DNA of 64,000 nt. It comes from Entomohabitans teleogrylli. Its GTDB lineage: Bacteria; Pseudomonadota; Gammaproteobacteria; Enterobacterales; Enterobacteriaceae. The notes beneath the pieces are model-generated. The model ran no database searches and was not told where the DNA came from. It was given only the letters and a program-made list of their open reading frames with translations. Location: contig NZ_KQ947378.1 of assembly GCF_001484765.1 (NCBI RefSeq), positions 62,001 to 126,000 on the forward strand, read 5' to 3'. This document shows, one piece after another, positions 12,519 to 22,957 of the stretch (the stretch's first letter is position 1; every line of letters begins with the position of its first letter). The translations under genes were made by a program, and so were the position numbers.

Positions 12519-14453
12519 ATGGCGAAAAACCTAATACTCTGGCTGGTCATCGCAGTTGTGCTGATGTCAGTTTTCCAGAGCTTTGGGCCCAGCGAGTCAA
12601 ATGGCCGTAGGGTGGATTACTCTACCTTCCTGCAAGAAGTCAACCAGGACCAGGTTCGCGAAGCGCGTATCAACGGACGTGAGATTAACGTTACCAAGAA
12701 AGACAGTAACCGTTACACGACGTATATTCCGGTTAACGATCCCAAATTGCTTGATAACCTTCTGACCAAGAACGTGAAGGTCGTAGGCGAACCACCGGAA
12801 GAGCCGAGCCTGTTGGCTTCGATCTTTATCTCCTGGTTCCCGATGCTGCTGCTGATTGGGGTGTGGATCTTCTTTATGCGCCAGATGCAGGGCGGCGGCG
12901 GCAAAGGCGCCATGTCGTTCGGTAAGAGCAAGGCGCGGATGCTGACTGAAGACCAGATCAAAACCACGTTTGCGGACGTTGCCGGCTGCGACGAAGCAAA
13001 AGAGGAAGTGGGCGAGCTGGTGGAATACCTGCGCGAGCCGAGCCGTTTCCAGAAACTGGGCGGTAAGATCCCTAAAGGTATCCTGATGGTGGGGCCGCCG
13101 GGTACCGGTAAAACGCTGCTGGCAAAGGCTATCGCCGGTGAAGCGAAAGTGCCTTTCTTTACCATTTCCGGCTCTGACTTTGTTGAAATGTTCGTTGGCG
13201 TGGGGGCATCCCGCGTGCGTGATATGTTCGAACAGGCCAAGAAAGCGGCGCCCTGCATTATCTTTATCGATGAAATCGATGCCGTGGGTCGCCAGCGCGG
13301 CGCGGGTCTGGGTGGCGGTCACGATGAACGTGAACAAACCCTGAACCAGATGCTGGTCGAAATGGATGGCTTTGAAGGCAACGAAGGTATCATCGTTATC
13401 GCGGCGACTAACCGCCCGGACGTTCTGGATCCGGCATTGCTGCGTCCTGGTCGTTTTGACCGTCAGGTCGTGGTTGGCCTGCCGGACGTGCGCGGACGTG
13501 AGCAGATCCTGAAAGTGCATATGCGTCGGGTGCCGCTGGCGACCGATATTGACGCGGCGATTATTGCCCGCGGTACGCCGGGTTTCTCTGGCGCCGATTT
13601 GGCTAACCTGGTGAACGAAGCGGCGCTGTTTGCCGCTCGCGGCAACAAGCGCGTGGTTTCCATGGTGGAGTTTGAGAAAGCGAAAGACAAAATCATGATG
13701 GGCGCGGAACGCCGCTCCATGGTGATGACGGAAGCGCAGAAAGAGTCTACCGCGTACCACGAAGCAGGCCACGCGATCATTGGCCGTCTGGTGCCGGAAC
13801 ACGATCCGGTGCATAAAGTGACTATTATTCCGCGCGGGCGTGCGCTGGGTGTGACTTTCTTCCTGCCGGAAGGCGATGCTATCAGCGCCAGCCGTCAGAA
13901 GCTGGAAAGTCAGATTTCCACTCTGTACGGCGGCCGTCTGGCGGAAGAGATCATTTATGGCGTAGAGCATGTCTCTACCGGCGCTTCCAACGACATTAAA
14001 GTGGCGACTAACCTGGCACGCAACATGGTGACCCAGTGGGGTTTCTCCGACAAGCTGGGGCCGCTGCTGTATGCTGAAGAAGATGGTGAAGTCTTCCTTG
14101 GTCGTAGCGTGGCGAAAGCCAAGCATATGTCTGATGAGACTGCGCGGATTATCGACCAGGAAGTGAAGGCGCTGATTGAACGTAACTACAATCGCGCGCG
14201 TCAGATCCTCAACGATAACATGGACATCTTGCACGCGATGAAAGATGCGCTCATGAAATATGAGACTATTGATGCGCCGCAGATCGATGACCTGATGGCG
14301 CGCCGTGAAGTGCGCCCGCCGGCTGGCTGGGAAGATCCGAATACAAACGGTAATTCTGACAATAACGGTACTCCTCGAGCGCCGCGTCCGGTTGATGAAC
14401 CGCGTACGCCAAACCCGGGCAATACCATGTCAGAAGAGTTGGGCGATAAGTAA
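12519..14453 (+). CDS. ftsH: FtsH, membrane-bound ATP-dependent zinc protease
   Basis: This 644-aa AAA+ protease degrades LpxC, sigma32 and unassembled membrane proteins. It has two N-terminal membrane segments flanking a periplasmic domain, Walker A GPPGTGKT, Walker B IIFIDEID, the second region of homology [20 protein letters not shown], and the zinc motif HEAGH. I chose ATG 12519 (MAKNLILW); an upstream in-frame TTG at 12510 would add three residues. The C-terminal tail is slightly diverged from E. coli but keeps [10 protein letters not shown]. Confidence 0.99.
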   Translation: MAKNLILWLVIAVVLMSVFQSFGPSESNGRRVDYSTFLQEVNQDQVREARINGREINVTKKDSNRYTTYIPVNDPKLLDNLLTKNVKVVGEPPEEPSLLASIFISWFPMLLLIGVWIFFMRQMQGGGGKGAMSFGKSKARMLTEDQIKTTFADVAGCDEAKEEVGELVEYLREPSRFQKLGGKIPKGILMVGPPGTGKTLLAKAIAGEAKVPFFTISGSDFVEMFVGVGASRVRDMFEQAKKAAPCIIFIDEIDAVGRQRGAGLGGGHDEREQTLNQMLVEMDGFEGNEGIIVIAATNRPDVLDPALLRPGRFDRQVVVGLPDVRGREQILKVHMRRVPLATDIDAAIIARGTPGFSGADLANLVNEAALFAARGNKRVVSMVEFEKAKDKIMMGAERRSMVMTEAQKESTAYHEAGHAIIGRLVPEHDPVHKVTIIPRGRALGVTFFLPEGDAISASRQKLESQISTLYGGRLAEEIIYGVEHVSTGASNDIKVATNLARNMVTQWGFSDKLGPLLYAEEDGEVFLGRSVAKAKHMSDETARIIDQEVKALIERNYNRARQILNDNMDILHAMKDALMKYETIDAPQIDDLMARREVRPPAGWEDPNTNGNSDNNGTPRAPRPVDEPRTPNPGNTMSEELGDK

Positions 14454-14484
14454 TTACCGCGCCATATGATATTGTTTGAAACTG

Positions 14485-14518
14485 AAAACCCCGGGGCCTG
14501 CTCCGGGGTTTTTCTTTT
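14485..14518 (+). terminator. Terminator after ftsH
   Basis: AAAACCCCGG-loop-CCGGGGTTTTT followed by further T residues, about 35 bp after ftsH and 32 bp before folP. Confidence 0.88.
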
Positions 14519-14549
14519 GCCTTAACCTCAGGATTTACAAGGGATAGCA

Positions 14550-15398
14550 ATGAAACTCTTTGCCCAGGGCTCAACACTGGACCTTTCACACCCCCATGTG
14601 ATGGGGATTCTCAATGTCACGCCAGACTCCTTTTCCGACGGCGGAACTCACAACACGCTGGTTGAGGCGGTCAAACACGCTAATTTGATGCTTAATGCCG
14701 GGGCAACGATTATCGATGTGGGAGGCGAATCCACGCGCCCGGGCGCAGCGGAAGTCAGTGTGGAAGAGGAGCTTGCGCGCGTGGTGCCGGTCGTTGAGGC
14801 GATCGCCCGGCGCTTTGAGGTGTGGATCTCTGTGGATACCTCGAAACCTGAAGTGATTCGCGAGTCGGCGCGAGTGGGCGCTCACATTATTAATGATATT
14901 CGCTCCCTGACCGAGCCGGGGGCGCTGGAGGCGGCGGCGCAGAGTGGGCTGCCGGTGTGCCTGATGCATATGCAGGGGCAGCCGAAGACCATGCAGCAGG
15001 CGCCGGTCTATGATGATGTGTTTGTTGATGTGCAGCGTTTTTTCGTTGAGCACATTGCCCGCTGCGAAGCCGCAGGCATCGCAAAAGAAAAATTGTTACT
15101 CGACCCGGGGTTCGGTTTCGGTAAGAATCTCAACCATAATTATCAGCTTCTGGCCAGACTCTCTGAACTTCACCATTTCGGCCTGCCGCTTCTGGTGGGG
15201 ATGTCGCGTAAATCGATGGTGGGGCAGTTGCTGAATGTTGGACCGGATCAGCGTCTGAGCGGTAGTCTGGCGTGTGCGGTGATTGCCGCGATGCAGGGGG
15301 CTCAGATTATTCGTGTACACGATGTGAAAGAGACAGTTGAAGCGATGAGGGTGGTTGAAGCCACACTGTCAGCAAGGGATAACAAACGTTATGAGTAA
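14550..15398 (+). CDS. folP: FolP, dihydropteroate synthase
   Basis: The 282-aa TIM-barrel enzyme joins p-aminobenzoate to dihydropterin diphosphate in folate synthesis and is the sulfonamide target. Signature motifs are present: [14 protein letters not shown] (loop 1), GGESTRPGA (loop 2) and LDPGFGFGK. It is the same length as in E. coli. The stop codon lies within the first codons of glmM (8-base overlap), so the two are translationally coupled. Confidence 0.98.
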   Translation: MKLFAQGSTLDLSHPHVMGILNVTPDSFSDGGTHNTLVEAVKHANLMLNAGATIIDVGGESTRPGAAEVSVEEELARVVPVVEAIARRFEVWISVDTSKPEVIRESARVGAHIINDIRSLTEPGALEAAAQSGLPVCLMHMQGQPKTMQQAPVYDDVFVDVQRFFVEHIARCEAAGIAKEKLLLDPGFGFGKNLNHNYQLLARLSELHHFGLPLLVGMSRKSMVGQLLNVGPDQRLSGSLACAVIAAMQGAQIIRVHDVKETVEAMRVVEATLSARDNKRYE

Positions 15399-16728
15399 CC
15401 GTAAATATTTTGGCACCGATGGTGTCCGCGGGCGGGTTGGCGATGTGCCTATCACCCCTGATTTTGTCCTGAAGCTGGGCTGGGCGGCCGGTAAAGTGCT
15501 GGCGCGTCATGGTTCGCGTAAAGTGATTATTGGTAAAGATACGCGCATTTCTGGTTATATGCTGGAGTCCGCGCTTGAGGCTGGCCTTGCCGCTGCCGGC
15601 CTTTCCGCCGCTTTTACTGGTCCGATGCCGACCCCGGCAGTGGCATACCTGACGCGCACCTTCCGCGCCGAAGCGGGAATTGTTATCTCTGCCTCGCACA
15701 ACCCGTTCTATGACAATGGCATCAAATTCTTTTCCATTGACGGTACCAAGCTACCGGATAACGTTGAAGAGGCTATCGAGGCGGAGCTGGAAAAAGAGAT
15801 TAGCTGCGTGGATTCCGCTGAGCTCGGAAAAGCGAGCCGTATTGTTGATGCCGCCGGTCGCTACATCGAATTCTGTAAAGCCACATTCCCTAACGAACTT
15901 AGCCTCAACGGCCTGAAAATTGTCGTTGATTGCGCCAATGGGGCGACCTATCACATCGCGCCGAATGTATTGCGCGAACTGGGGGCAACGGTGATTACCG
16001 TCGGCTGTGAGCCCAATGGCCTGAATATCAACGACAAATGTGGCGCCACGGATGTACGCATGTTGCAGGAGCGGGTGATCAAAGAACAGGCCGATCTTGG
16101 TATCGCTTTCGATGGCGATGGCGACCGGGTGATTATGGTTGACCACGAAGGCAATAAAGTCGACGGCGATCAGATCCTGTATATCATCGCCCGGGAGGCG
16201 CTGCGTCAGGGGCAATTGCACGGCGGCGCGGTCGGTACGTTGATGAGCAATATGGGGCTGGAGGTCGCGCTCAGGCAACTGGGGGTACCGTTTGCCCGGG
16301 CGAAAGTCGGCGATCGCTATGTTATGGAGCTGATGCAGGAGAAAGGCTGGCGAATCGGTGCCGAAAACTCGGGCCATGTGATCCTGCTGGACCAGACCAC
16401 CACTGGCGATGGTATTGTGGCAGGTTTGCAAGTACTTACTGCAATCGTGCGTAATAATATGAGTCTGCATGACTTGTGCAGCGGCATGAAACTATTCCCA
16501 CAGATCCTCGTGAATGTGCGCTACACCGCGGGTTCCGTCGATCCGCTGGAAAATGAGACGGTGAAAAACGTCACTGCCGAAGTGGAAGCGGCGCTCGGTA
16601 AGCGTGGGCGTGTGCTGCTGCGTAAATCCGGTACTGAACCGCTGATTCGCGTGATGGTGGAAGGCGAAGATGAGGGGCAGGTGACGGCGTTTGCCAACCG
16701 TATTGCTGATGCAGTAAAAAACGTCTAA
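15391..16728 (+). CDS. glmM: GlmM, phosphoglucosamine mutase
   Basis: The 445-aa enzyme interconverts glucosamine-6-P and glucosamine-1-P for UDP-GlcNAc synthesis. The phosphoserine loop ISASHNP (Ser102 by E. coli numbering), metal-binding DGDGDR and C-terminal RKSGTEP phosphate-binding loop are intact. I chose ATG 15391 because [11 protein letters not shown] matches the family start; the frame is open earlier inside folP. One conservative change, GTDGVRG for GTDGIRG, is visible. Confidence 0.98.
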   Translation: MSNRKYFGTDGVRGRVGDVPITPDFVLKLGWAAGKVLARHGSRKVIIGKDTRISGYMLESALEAGLAAAGLSAAFTGPMPTPAVAYLTRTFRAEAGIVISASHNPFYDNGIKFFSIDGTKLPDNVEEAIEAELEKEISCVDSAELGKASRIVDAAGRYIEFCKATFPNELSLNGLKIVVDCANGATYHIAPNVLRELGATVITVGCEPNGLNINDKCGATDVRMLQERVIKEQADLGIAFDGDGDRVIMVDHEGNKVDGDQILYIIAREALRQGQLHGGAVGTLMSNMGLEVALRQLGVPFARAKVGDRYVMELMQEKGWRIGAENSGHVILLDQTTTGDGIVAGLQVLTAIVRNNMSLHDLCSGMKLFPQILVNVRYTAGSVDPLENETVKNVTAEVEAALGKRGRVLLRKSGTEPLIRVMVEGEDEGQVTAFANRIADAVKNV

Positions 16729-16744
16729 CCGCAGCATAGTGTTT

Positions 16745-16769
16745 AAGGCCGGTTATTCCGGCCTTTTTT
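16745..16769 (+). terminator. Terminator after glmM
   Basis: AAGGCCGG-TTATT-CCGGCCTT followed by TTTT, 17 bp after the glmM stop. Confidence 0.9.
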
Positions 16770-16872
16770 ATGTGATACGGCGGAGTAATGCCCGGCTTTA
16801 CGCGGCGATAAAAATCAGAAACGTACCAGAGATGTACGCCAGTGAAACGACACAGATTGCCAGGAATGACCC

Positions 16873-17775
16873 ATGGACAGTAAATGGCTGGAAGATTTCT
16901 TATGTCTGAGCCAGTACGGTAGCTTTTCCCGGGCGGCCCGCGCCCGCCATGTGACCCAGCCCGCCCTGAGCCGGCGCATCAGAACGCTGGAGGAAACCCT
17001 CGGCGCGCCGCTGTTTGATCGCACCACCACACCGGTCACCCTGACCTGTTTCGGGGTGCGCTTCGAACCCTATGCCCGGCGCGTGCTGGAGACCCTCTCC
17101 CAGGCGCGCTATGAGCTGGGAACCCTCTCGCCCGCTTCGGAAAATACTATCGTTATGGTCAGTCTTCACACCCTGTCGATCAACGTATTGCCCGATATTA
17201 TCGGCTTTTTACGCCAGAGCGAGTCCGGGCTGCGTTTTAATGTGAACTCATCGGTGCAGGGGGTGGATAACCATTTTGAAGCCTTGCTCAATCGGCAGAT
17301 CGATCTGCTAATCACCTACGATTCACTGCAGGCGCGTCCGGAACCGGAAGTGGCGCAACAGTTACAGAACATTGTGTGGCGCTATGAACGCTTTATTCCG
17401 GTCATCTCATCACGGCTGATTAACGGCATTGAGCGTCAGAACGCGCCGATTCCCTGGCTGAGCTACAGCGATTATACGATTGTGCGGCGCATTGTCGGCC
17501 CGGCAGAGGAAAAGCTGCAATCGCGTTTGATCAAAGTGTTTGAGAGCGGACTGAGCGAGAGTGTCCGGGAGATGGTGTTACGCCATATCGGGATGGCGTG
17601 GTTGCCGGCGTCGACGGTGGCGGAACAACTGGCCAGCGGCGAGCTGGTACAGTATAGCCCTGATGAGCGCGCGTTAACCTGTGAAGTGCCGATTACTGTC
17701 TGGTGCAATCGCGGGGAAAACCGGTCGGTATTACAGCGCTGTTGGGAGAAACTGGCGCAGCCGCGACTGCCGTGA
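16873..17775 (+). CDS. LysR-family regulator, HypT/YjiE-like
   Basis: This 300-aa protein has an N-terminal LysR winged helix (WLEDFLCLSQYGSFSRAA, HVTQPALSRRIRTLE) and a periplasmic-binding-fold effector domain. The opening and the sequence VLRHIGMAWLP resemble the HypT (YjiE) subgroup more than other E. coli LysR proteins; this is recollected similarity, not an alignment. There is no LysR gene at this position, between glmM and secG, in E. coli. It is not next to an obvious divergent target, so its regulon is unknown. AGGA precedes the ATG by 7 bases. Confidence 0.82.
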   Translation: MDSKWLEDFLCLSQYGSFSRAARARHVTQPALSRRIRTLEETLGAPLFDRTTTPVTLTCFGVRFEPYARRVLETLSQARYELGTLSPASENTIVMVSLHTLSINVLPDIIGFLRQSESGLRFNVNSSVQGVDNHFEALLNRQIDLLITYDSLQARPEPEVAQQLQNIVWRYERFIPVISSRLINGIERQNAPIPWLSYSDYTIVRRIVGPAEEKLQSRLIKVFESGLSESVREMVLRHIGMAWLPASTVAEQLASGELVQYSPDERALTCEVPITVWCNRGENRSVLQRCWEKLAQPRLP

Positions 17776-17815
17776 CCATTTTTTCCGCAATCAAAGCGTT
17801 ATTAAAAAATTGCCC

Positions 17816-17844
17816 TTGCTAAGGGCAGACGCTTTGGTTAGTAT
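17816..17844 (+). promoter_or_regulatory. Probable secG promoter
   Basis: TTGCTA (17816-17821), 17-bp spacer, TAGTAT (17839-17844), about 95 bp before secG. The -35 lies in a palindrome, TGCCCTT-GCT-AAGGGCA (17811-17827). Confidence 0.55.
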
Positions 17845-17938
17845 TCACACCCGCTTCAGTGGGGAATGACAAATAAACCCTGCTTTGTCTGGTAAGAAGC
17901 AATTGGTGTGCGGTGATACCGCAAGGAATAGGTCGATT

Positions 17939-18274
17939 ATGTACGAAGCTCTTCTGATAGTTTTCCTTATTGTGGCAGTGGCCCTGGTTGGCCTGATCAT
18001 GCTGCAGCAAGGTAAAGGTGCGGATATGGGAGCCTCTTTCGGTGCAGGCGCATCCGCCACGTTGTTCGGCTCAGGTGGTTCTGGCAACTTCATGACCCGT
18101 ATGACTGCGGTGCTGGCGACGCTGTTCTTTATCATCAGCCTGGTGCTGGGGAACATCAATAGCAACAAGACGAATAAAGGAAGCGAGTGGGATAATCTGT
18201 CTCAGCCCGCACAAACGGAGCAGACCACGCAGCCGGCGGAAACCAATAAACCGGTTAGCGATATCCCGCAGTAA
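17939..18274 (+). CDS. secG: SecG, preprotein translocase subunit
   Basis: The 111-aa inner-membrane protein has two hydrophobic segments (about residues 2-20 and 52-72) separated by the conserved cytoplasmic loop LQQGKGADMGASFGAGAS, followed by a hydrophilic tail rich in Gln and Thr. It assists SecYE-SecA protein export. I chose ATG 17939 (MYEALLIVFLIV), preceded by AAGGAATAGG. tRNA-Leu follows after 48 bp, as in E. coli. Confidence 0.97.
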   Translation: MYEALLIVFLIVAVALVGLIMLQQGKGADMGASFGAGASATLFGSGGSGNFMTRMTAVLATLFFIISLVLGNINSNKTNKGSEWDNLSQPAQTEQTTQPAETNKPVSDIPQ

Positions 18275-18322
18275 CTTGCCAGTTTTAACGCGGTGAAGTG
18301 TCATCGCGTAGGTAAATGAAGT

Positions 18323-18409
18323 GCCGAGGTGGTGGAATTGGTAGACACGCTACCTTGAGGTGGTAGTGCCCGATTGGGCTTACGGGTTCAAGTCCCGTCC
18401 TCGGTACCA
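18323..18409 (+). tRNA. leuU: tRNA-Leu (anticodon GAG)
   Basis: An 87-nt class II tRNA with acceptor pairs GCCGAGG/CCTCGGT, a long variable arm (TAGTGCCCGATTGGGCTTACG) of 13+ bases, T-loop GGTTCAAGTCC and encoded CCA. The anticodon GAG is at 18357-18359. Its position after secG matches E. coli leuU. Such tRNA 3' ends are common integration targets, and an accessory melibiose block begins downstream. Confidence 0.98.
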
Positions 18410-18419
18410 ATATTCCGGA

Positions 18420-18448
18420 AAAAAGACGTCGCAGGACGTCTTTTTTTT
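18420..18448 (+). terminator. Terminator after tRNA-Leu
   Basis: AAAAGACGTC-GCAG-GACGTCTTTT followed by TTTT, 11 bp after the tRNA. Confidence 0.92.
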
Positions 18449-18633
18449 ATGTGCAATTAGTTGCAATCCGCGTAAGTCCCGGCTCTTCTGTATCTTCCCA
18501 TATCAACAAAATTCAACATCCATCGACATGTTTGTGAGTACAATCCACAGGTTATTGGATTGATCATCCAGGCATAGTGTTAGCGGTACGATTCATCGGA
18601 TAGTTTGGTCCACATACCATTCGTCAGCCGGTA
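18449..18633. other. Non-coding junction between tRNA-Leu and the mel block
   Basis: This 185-bp stretch has no convincing ORF. It lies where an integrase gene would be expected for an element inserted in the tRNA 3' end, but none is present. It contains TTTGGTCCAC (18604-18613), repeated in direct orientation at 23255-23264 on the other side of the mel block. Confidence 0.4.
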
Positions 18634-18894
18634 TTACTCGCTACGGTACTTTATCACCAGAATCGGCAGGGCGAACACCAGTGTCAGAAAGTTCGCTACG
18701 CTAACGACTGCATCATCAATCAACAGCCCGTAAATCAGCCACATCATCAACCCGCAGACGAACATTATGTACATCAGCCGGGAAATCCCTTGCGTATTAC
18801 GGGTGGTGATAACCTTAATTGCCTGTGGTAAAAAAGAGAGCGTTGTCAGGCTTGCCGCAATGTAGCCAATTAGTGAAGTCCATTCCATGTTCAC
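18634..18894 (-). CDS. SemiSWEET/PQ-loop small sugar transporter in the mel operon
   Basis: The 86-aa product has three hydrophobic segments and a PQ-loop motif ([18 protein letters not shown], Pro23-Gln24), the layout of bacterial SemiSWEET proteins, which work as dimers moving sugars down their gradient. The GTG at 18894 overlaps the melB stop (GTGA); ATG 18888 is an alternative start. The overlap implies co-translation with melB. E. coli has no such gene in its mel operon. Whether it moves melibiose, galactose or glucose, or helps export excess hexose, is not visible. Confidence 0.82.
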   Translation of the reverse strand: MNMEWTSLIGYIAASLTTLSFLPQAIKVITTRNTQGISRLMYIMFVCGLMMWLIYGLLIDDAVVSVANFLTLVFALPILVIKYRSE

Positions 18895-20321
18895 GCTTTC
18901 ACATCTCCGGTCGTTCCAACAAGGGCCTCCGGTATTTCCTGCTGCACAACTGGCGGCGGTGTTCTACGGTACTTATCCAGTAGATGGATCTGTATTTTCT
19001 GCAACGTATCACCATTCAGGCGGTAATAACGAAAGTAGAGAGTCAGGGTGACAATGAAGAATAGTGTGGGCAGGGCTATCATGATGAACTGCATTCCCAG
19101 GATCGTGTGAGCGGGCTGCGCCACATTAGGGATATAGTCGATAAGCCCCAGCACTATGGCGATGAAAAACGCTGCAAATGCCGAGCCGCCTTTCACCACC
19201 ATCGTCTGTACGGAATAGGCAATGCTCTCACAGCGAATATTCAACTTAAACTCACCATAATCGACGGTATCCGCCACCATAATTACCTGTAGTACCCAGA
19301 ACAGTGCCGTACCGATATTCAGGAAGATCCCCGCAATAACGATCAGGGTAGCATTGTGGTAACTTGCCAGCGCCATTGCAAAAAGCACTCCGCAACTTAG
19401 AACCGGCATCACCGATGCACCCGCCCATAAAATACGTCGGGACAACGTTTTTACCAGCCGGGGAAAGATTATCAGCGTCAGCAAATTGGCAGCGCCTGCG
19501 TAGGACAGGTAGTAAGGAAAAAGGTCAGCATCACCAATCACATAGGTGAAATAGTAAATCGCAAAGCCGGTAATAATATTGGCTGCAACATTGTAGGCCA
19601 GCGCCATTCCCAGCAGGCATAAAAGCTGGTCATTCCTGTAAATTAATCCCACTATGGCCTTTAATGACAGACGCGAACTGTCCGCTGTTGCATCGCAATC
19701 GGAAGAGTAAACTTCATGTACTTTACGTAGAGTAACGATCGTCGAAACAATAAAGAATGCGATCAGTACCAATGTGAACATCTGGAAGCCAAATCCTCGG
19801 TCCACACCACCCACCGCGTTTACAAATGGCAGCGTTACTCCAGCGGTGACGAATCCGGCCAGACTGGCGAAAAACCGGGGAAATGGCACCAGTTGCTCAC
19901 GTTCACGCTTGTCAAGGGTAATGGTCGGTACCAGCGACCAGAACGGAATGTCCATGAGCGTATAGGTCATACCCCACAGAATATAGGTCACGCAGACAAA
20001 AGCTATCTGTGCGTTCCCTTCAAAAAGATGCGCACTGAAGAGCAGAAACAGCACCAGTGAATTCGTCAGCGTACCGATTAATATCCAGGGTTTGAATTTT
20101 CCCCACCGCGAACGCGTAGCGTTAACAATCCAGCCCATAATGGGATCATTAACCGCATCCCAAATCCGTGCAATCAGGAAGAGAGTCCCGACGAAGCTGA
20201 CCGATAGTCCCACCACATCGGTGTAGTAATACATCAGGTACATATACACAATGCCAATGGCAAAATCCTTACCAAACGCGCCGAACCCATAACTTAGTTT
20301 TGTTGTCAGGGAGATGCTCAT
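18891..20321 (-). CDS. melB: MelB, melibiose:cation symporter
   Basis: This 476-aa GPH/MFS permease is nearly collinear with E. coli MelB from [20 protein letters not shown] through the C-terminal GDVKA. The cation-site aspartates in helix II ([16 protein letters not shown] regions) are present, with about twelve membrane segments. I chose ATG 20321 because homology begins there; the frame is open 20 codons farther upstream. It follows melA by 85 bp and overlaps the SemiSWEET gene. It imports melibiose with Na+, Li+ or H+. Confidence 0.96.
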   Translation of the reverse strand: MSISLTTKLSYGFGAFGKDFAIGIVYMYLMYYYTDVVGLSVSFVGTLFLIARIWDAVNDPIMGWIVNATRSRWGKFKPWILIGTLTNSLVLFLLFSAHLFEGNAQIAFVCVTYILWGMTYTLMDIPFWSLVPTITLDKREREQLVPFPRFFASLAGFVTAGVTLPFVNAVGGVDRGFGFQMFTLVLIAFFIVSTIVTLRKVHEVYSSDCDATADSSRLSLKAIVGLIYRNDQLLCLLGMALAYNVAANIITGFAIYYFTYVIGDADLFPYYLSYAGAANLLTLIIFPRLVKTLSRRILWAGASVMPVLSCGVLFAMALASYHNATLIVIAGIFLNIGTALFWVLQVIMVADTVDYGEFKLNIRCESIAYSVQTMVVKGGSAFAAFFIAIVLGLIDYIPNVAQPAHTILGMQFIMIALPTLFFIVTLTLYFRYYRLNGDTLQKIQIHLLDKYRRTPPPVVQQEIPEALVGTTGDVKA

Positions 20322-20406
20322 AAGGTACCGGGCCGCTGTTACCAGCGCCCGCCTTCTGTTATCAGAGAATTTGCACACCAAAATGTATGCCCGGTGTAGC
20401 CAGATA

Positions 20407-21762
20407 TTAGCGGTGTATCCAGGCTGGTAACCAGTTGCCGTGGGCCGCGATCAGGTCATCTACCAGCGTATAAATCTCCTCAATGCTCAGCACTGCCGCC
20501 GTATGCGGGTCCATCATGGTCGCATAGTAGACGTAGTCACGATTTTCAGTGAGGATTGCCTCGGTCAGTAGAGTCTGAACGTTGATATTGGTCTGCATCA
20601 TGGCTGCCAGATGAGCTGGCAGTTTGCCCACTTTGGTCGGCTGAATACCGTTAGCATCCACCAGACAGGTCACTTCCACGCAGCACCCTTGTGGCAGGTT
20701 GTCTATCAGGCCATCGTTACGTACGTTGCCGTAAATCACACTCGGCTCTCCAGTCCAGAGAGCGTTCATGATAGTGCTGGCATATTCCCGCGAAGGCTTA
20801 ATCTCGATTCGTTCTGCGGTCTTGAACTCTTCCAGCTCTTTATGCCAGTTTGCCAGTTGTTCCACGCAGCGTTTCGGATACTCATCCAGCGGCACCTTGT
20901 AACGTTCAATCAGGTCTTCACGCCCGGGCTTGATGAACCACGGCGTGTACTCGGCAAAGTGCTCCGACGATTCCGTTACGAAATAGCCCAGTTTTTTGAG
21001 CATCTCATAGCGCACAATGTTCTGGCAGCGCCCGTTACCGTGAATGTTTGGCTTTGGTGCTTGTCCGGTTTGATATGCCGCCAGCAGTTCGGGGTAGAGA
21101 TTAACGTAGCTACCGCCAGTGGTTTTACGTTCCAGTTCAAGATAAAAAGCCATATGGTTAATACCGGCGCAGCGATAACGCAACGAGGCGGGATCAATAT
21201 TCAGGTCGCGAGCCAATTCTTCCGCTGTCCCCTGCACGGAGTGGCACAGGCCCACCTGTCGGATGTGCGGATAGCGTGCATACATCGCCCAGGTATTCAT
21301 CGCCATCGGGTTAACATAATTGAGCAGCGTGGCATCTGGACAGACTTCCGTCATATCCTCGCAAATCTGCCACAGATGCGGGATAGTGCGCAGCGCTCGC
21401 ATAATACCGCCCGGGCCAAGCGTATCGGCGATGGTTTGCTTCAGCCCATGACGACGGCAGACCTCAAAATCGATGACTGTACAGGGCTCGTAACCACCAA
21501 TCTGGAAGGCGACCACCACAAAGTCCGCATTGTGTAACGCCGCTTTGCGGTCGGTATGGCAGGTGATTTGTCCGGATGCGCCAGCAGAACTCATCAGCTT
21601 ACGGACAACGATATGCGACTCTTCCAGACGCGCATCATCAATATCCATCAGGGCAATATGCGCAGACTTAAGGGCTGCACGTTGAAATACATCGCCCAGG
21701 ATGTTTTTCACGAAAATCGTGGAGCCTGCGCCGATAAAGGTAATTTTAGGTTCTCTCACCAT
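20407..21762 (-). CDS. melA: MelA, alpha-galactosidase (GH4)
   Basis: The 451-aa enzyme is an NAD+- and Mn2+-dependent family 4 glycosidase that splits melibiose into galactose and glucose. The N-terminal Rossmann motif [11 protein letters not shown], metal-binding GLCHSVQGT and CAGINHMAF, and the long [16 protein letters not shown] stretch match E. coli MelA closely and the length is the same. I chose ATG 21762 (MVREPKITF) over an in-frame start 30 bases upstream. It is divergent from melR across a 262-bp control region. Confidence 0.97.
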   Translation of the reverse strand: MVREPKITFIGAGSTIFVKNILGDVFQRAALKSAHIALMDIDDARLEESHIVVRKLMSSAGASGQITCHTDRKAALHNADFVVVAFQIGGYEPCTVIDFEVCRRHGLKQTIADTLGPGGIMRALRTIPHLWQICEDMTEVCPDATLLNYVNPMAMNTWAMYARYPHIRQVGLCHSVQGTAEELARDLNIDPASLRYRCAGINHMAFYLELERKTTGGSYVNLYPELLAAYQTGQAPKPNIHGNGRCQNIVRYEMLKKLGYFVTESSEHFAEYTPWFIKPGREDLIERYKVPLDEYPKRCVEQLANWHKELEEFKTAERIEIKPSREYASTIMNALWTGEPSVIYGNVRNDGLIDNLPQGCCVEVTCLVDANGIQPTKVGKLPAHLAAMMQTNINVQTLLTEAILTENRDYVYYATMMDPHTAAVLSIEEIYTLVDDLIAAHGNWLPAWIHR

Positions 21763-22024
21763 GACTCTCCCGAATGTGTTGAACAACGCCATGGTGGCAC
21801 GGACTTCGGGTGAAAGCCTCCGTCTTCCCGGATGAGTATTCCCGTAAATCCAGATCCAGTGTTATAAGTAAAGCGAAATGACTTTTTGGGATAAAATGAC
21901 TGAAAAAGAAGAGTATCCGGTCTGAAAATCAGTTTATTATCGAAATTGGCTGTTGATTTTGTGTCCTTATTCCCGGCCCAGCCTCTGCCGAGGGGGTATG
22001 ATTCTTATAATTCAGGAAAAGGCT
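21763..22024. promoter_or_regulatory. melA-melR divergent control region
   Basis: A 262-bp region between divergent melA and melR. TATTCCCG occurs twice in the same orientation (21837-21844 and 21968-21975) with a related GTATCCGG near 21911; these are candidate MelR sites. A leftward -10 (TATAAC, complement of 21861-21866) would suit melA. TATAAT at 22006-22011 lies close to melR but lacks a good -35. I found no consensus CRP site. Confidence 0.45.
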
Positions 22025-22957
22025 ATGAATACACCTCTGACATCTCGTTTTTCGCCTGATCTATATATGTGCTGTAGCGATGAAAAGCAGAGTCGCGGTC
22101 CTTTGTCGCTTTATTCAGAAAGTCAGCGAATGGATATTGAATTGCGATCGCCGCAGGTTATGAGCAACAGCCACTGGCATGGTCAGGTGGAAGTGAATGT
22201 TCCTTTTGATGGCGATGTGGAATACCTGATCAACAATGATGTTGTGCAGATAGAACAAGGACACATCACCCTGTTCTGGGCCTGTACACCTCATCAGCTT
22301 ACCCGGACAGGTACCTGTCAGCAGATGGCGATCTTCAACCTGCCGATGCACCTGTTCCTCTCCTGGCCGCTGGACCGGGATCTCATTAACCATGTCACTC
22401 ATGGGATGGTCATTAAATCGCTGTCCCACCAGCAGTTAAGCGCTTTTGAAGTCCAGCGCTGGCGGCAAGAGTTGGAAAGTCATGACGAGCAAATTCGCCA
22501 ACTGGCAATCGATGAAATAGGCCTGATGCTTAAGCGCTTTAGTCTTTCTGGCTGGCAGCCCATTCTGTTCAACAAAACCACCCGCACACATAAAAACAGG
22601 GTCTCGCGCCACGCGCAGTTTTACGTGAGCCAGATGCTGGAATTTATTGCTGGTAGCTACGATCAGGTTCTGACTATTAATGATGTCGCTGAACATGTGA
22701 AGCTCAATGCTAACTATGCGATGGGGATATTTCAGCGCGTGATGCAACTGACGATGAAACAGTACATTACGGCAATGCGCATTAATCATGTTCGTGCATT
22801 ATTGAGCGATACTGACAAAACGATTCTTGATATAGCTCATACTGCCGGGTTTCGCTCAAGCAGTCGTTTTTACAGCACATTCAGCAAATTTGTCGGCATG
22901 TCGCCACTGCAATACCGCAAACTGAGCCAGCAGCGACGGCAAATCATGGTCAGTTGA
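22025..22957 (+). CDS. melR: MelR, AraC-family activator of the melibiose operon
   Basis: The 310-aa regulator has an N-terminal cupin-like sugar-binding domain (HWHGQVEVNVPFDGDVEYL) and a C-terminal pair of AraC helix-turn-helix motifs (VAEHVKLNANYAMGIFQRVM, ILDIAHTAGFRSSSRFYSTF). It is close to E. coli MelR (302 aa) apart from a few extra N-terminal residues. I chose ATG 22025, preceded by AGGAAAAGG. MelR with melibiose and CRP activates melAB in E. coli. Confidence 0.95.
   Translation: MNTPLTSRFSPDLYMCCSDEKQSRGPLSLYSESQRMDIELRSPQVMSNSHWHGQVEVNVPFDGDVEYLINNDVVQIEQGHITLFWACTPHQLTRTGTCQQMAIFNLPMHLFLSWPLDRDLINHVTHGMVIKSLSHQQLSAFEVQRWRQELESHDEQIRQLAIDEIGLMLKRFSLSGWQPILFNKTTRTHKNRVSRHAQFYVSQMLEFIAGSYDQVLTINDVAEHVKLNANYAMGIFQRVMQLTMKQYITAMRINHVRALLSDTDKTILDIAHTAGFRSSSRFYSTFSKFVGMSPLQYRKLSQQRRQIMVS

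Noticed and set aside
12597-14234. Long open frame antisense to ftsH (545 codons)
   Set aside because: It mirrors ftsH codon bias, has no ribosome binding site or recognisable domain, and ftsH is certain on the other strand. The same holds for long antisense frames over infB (27495-29096) and deaD (35489-37021).
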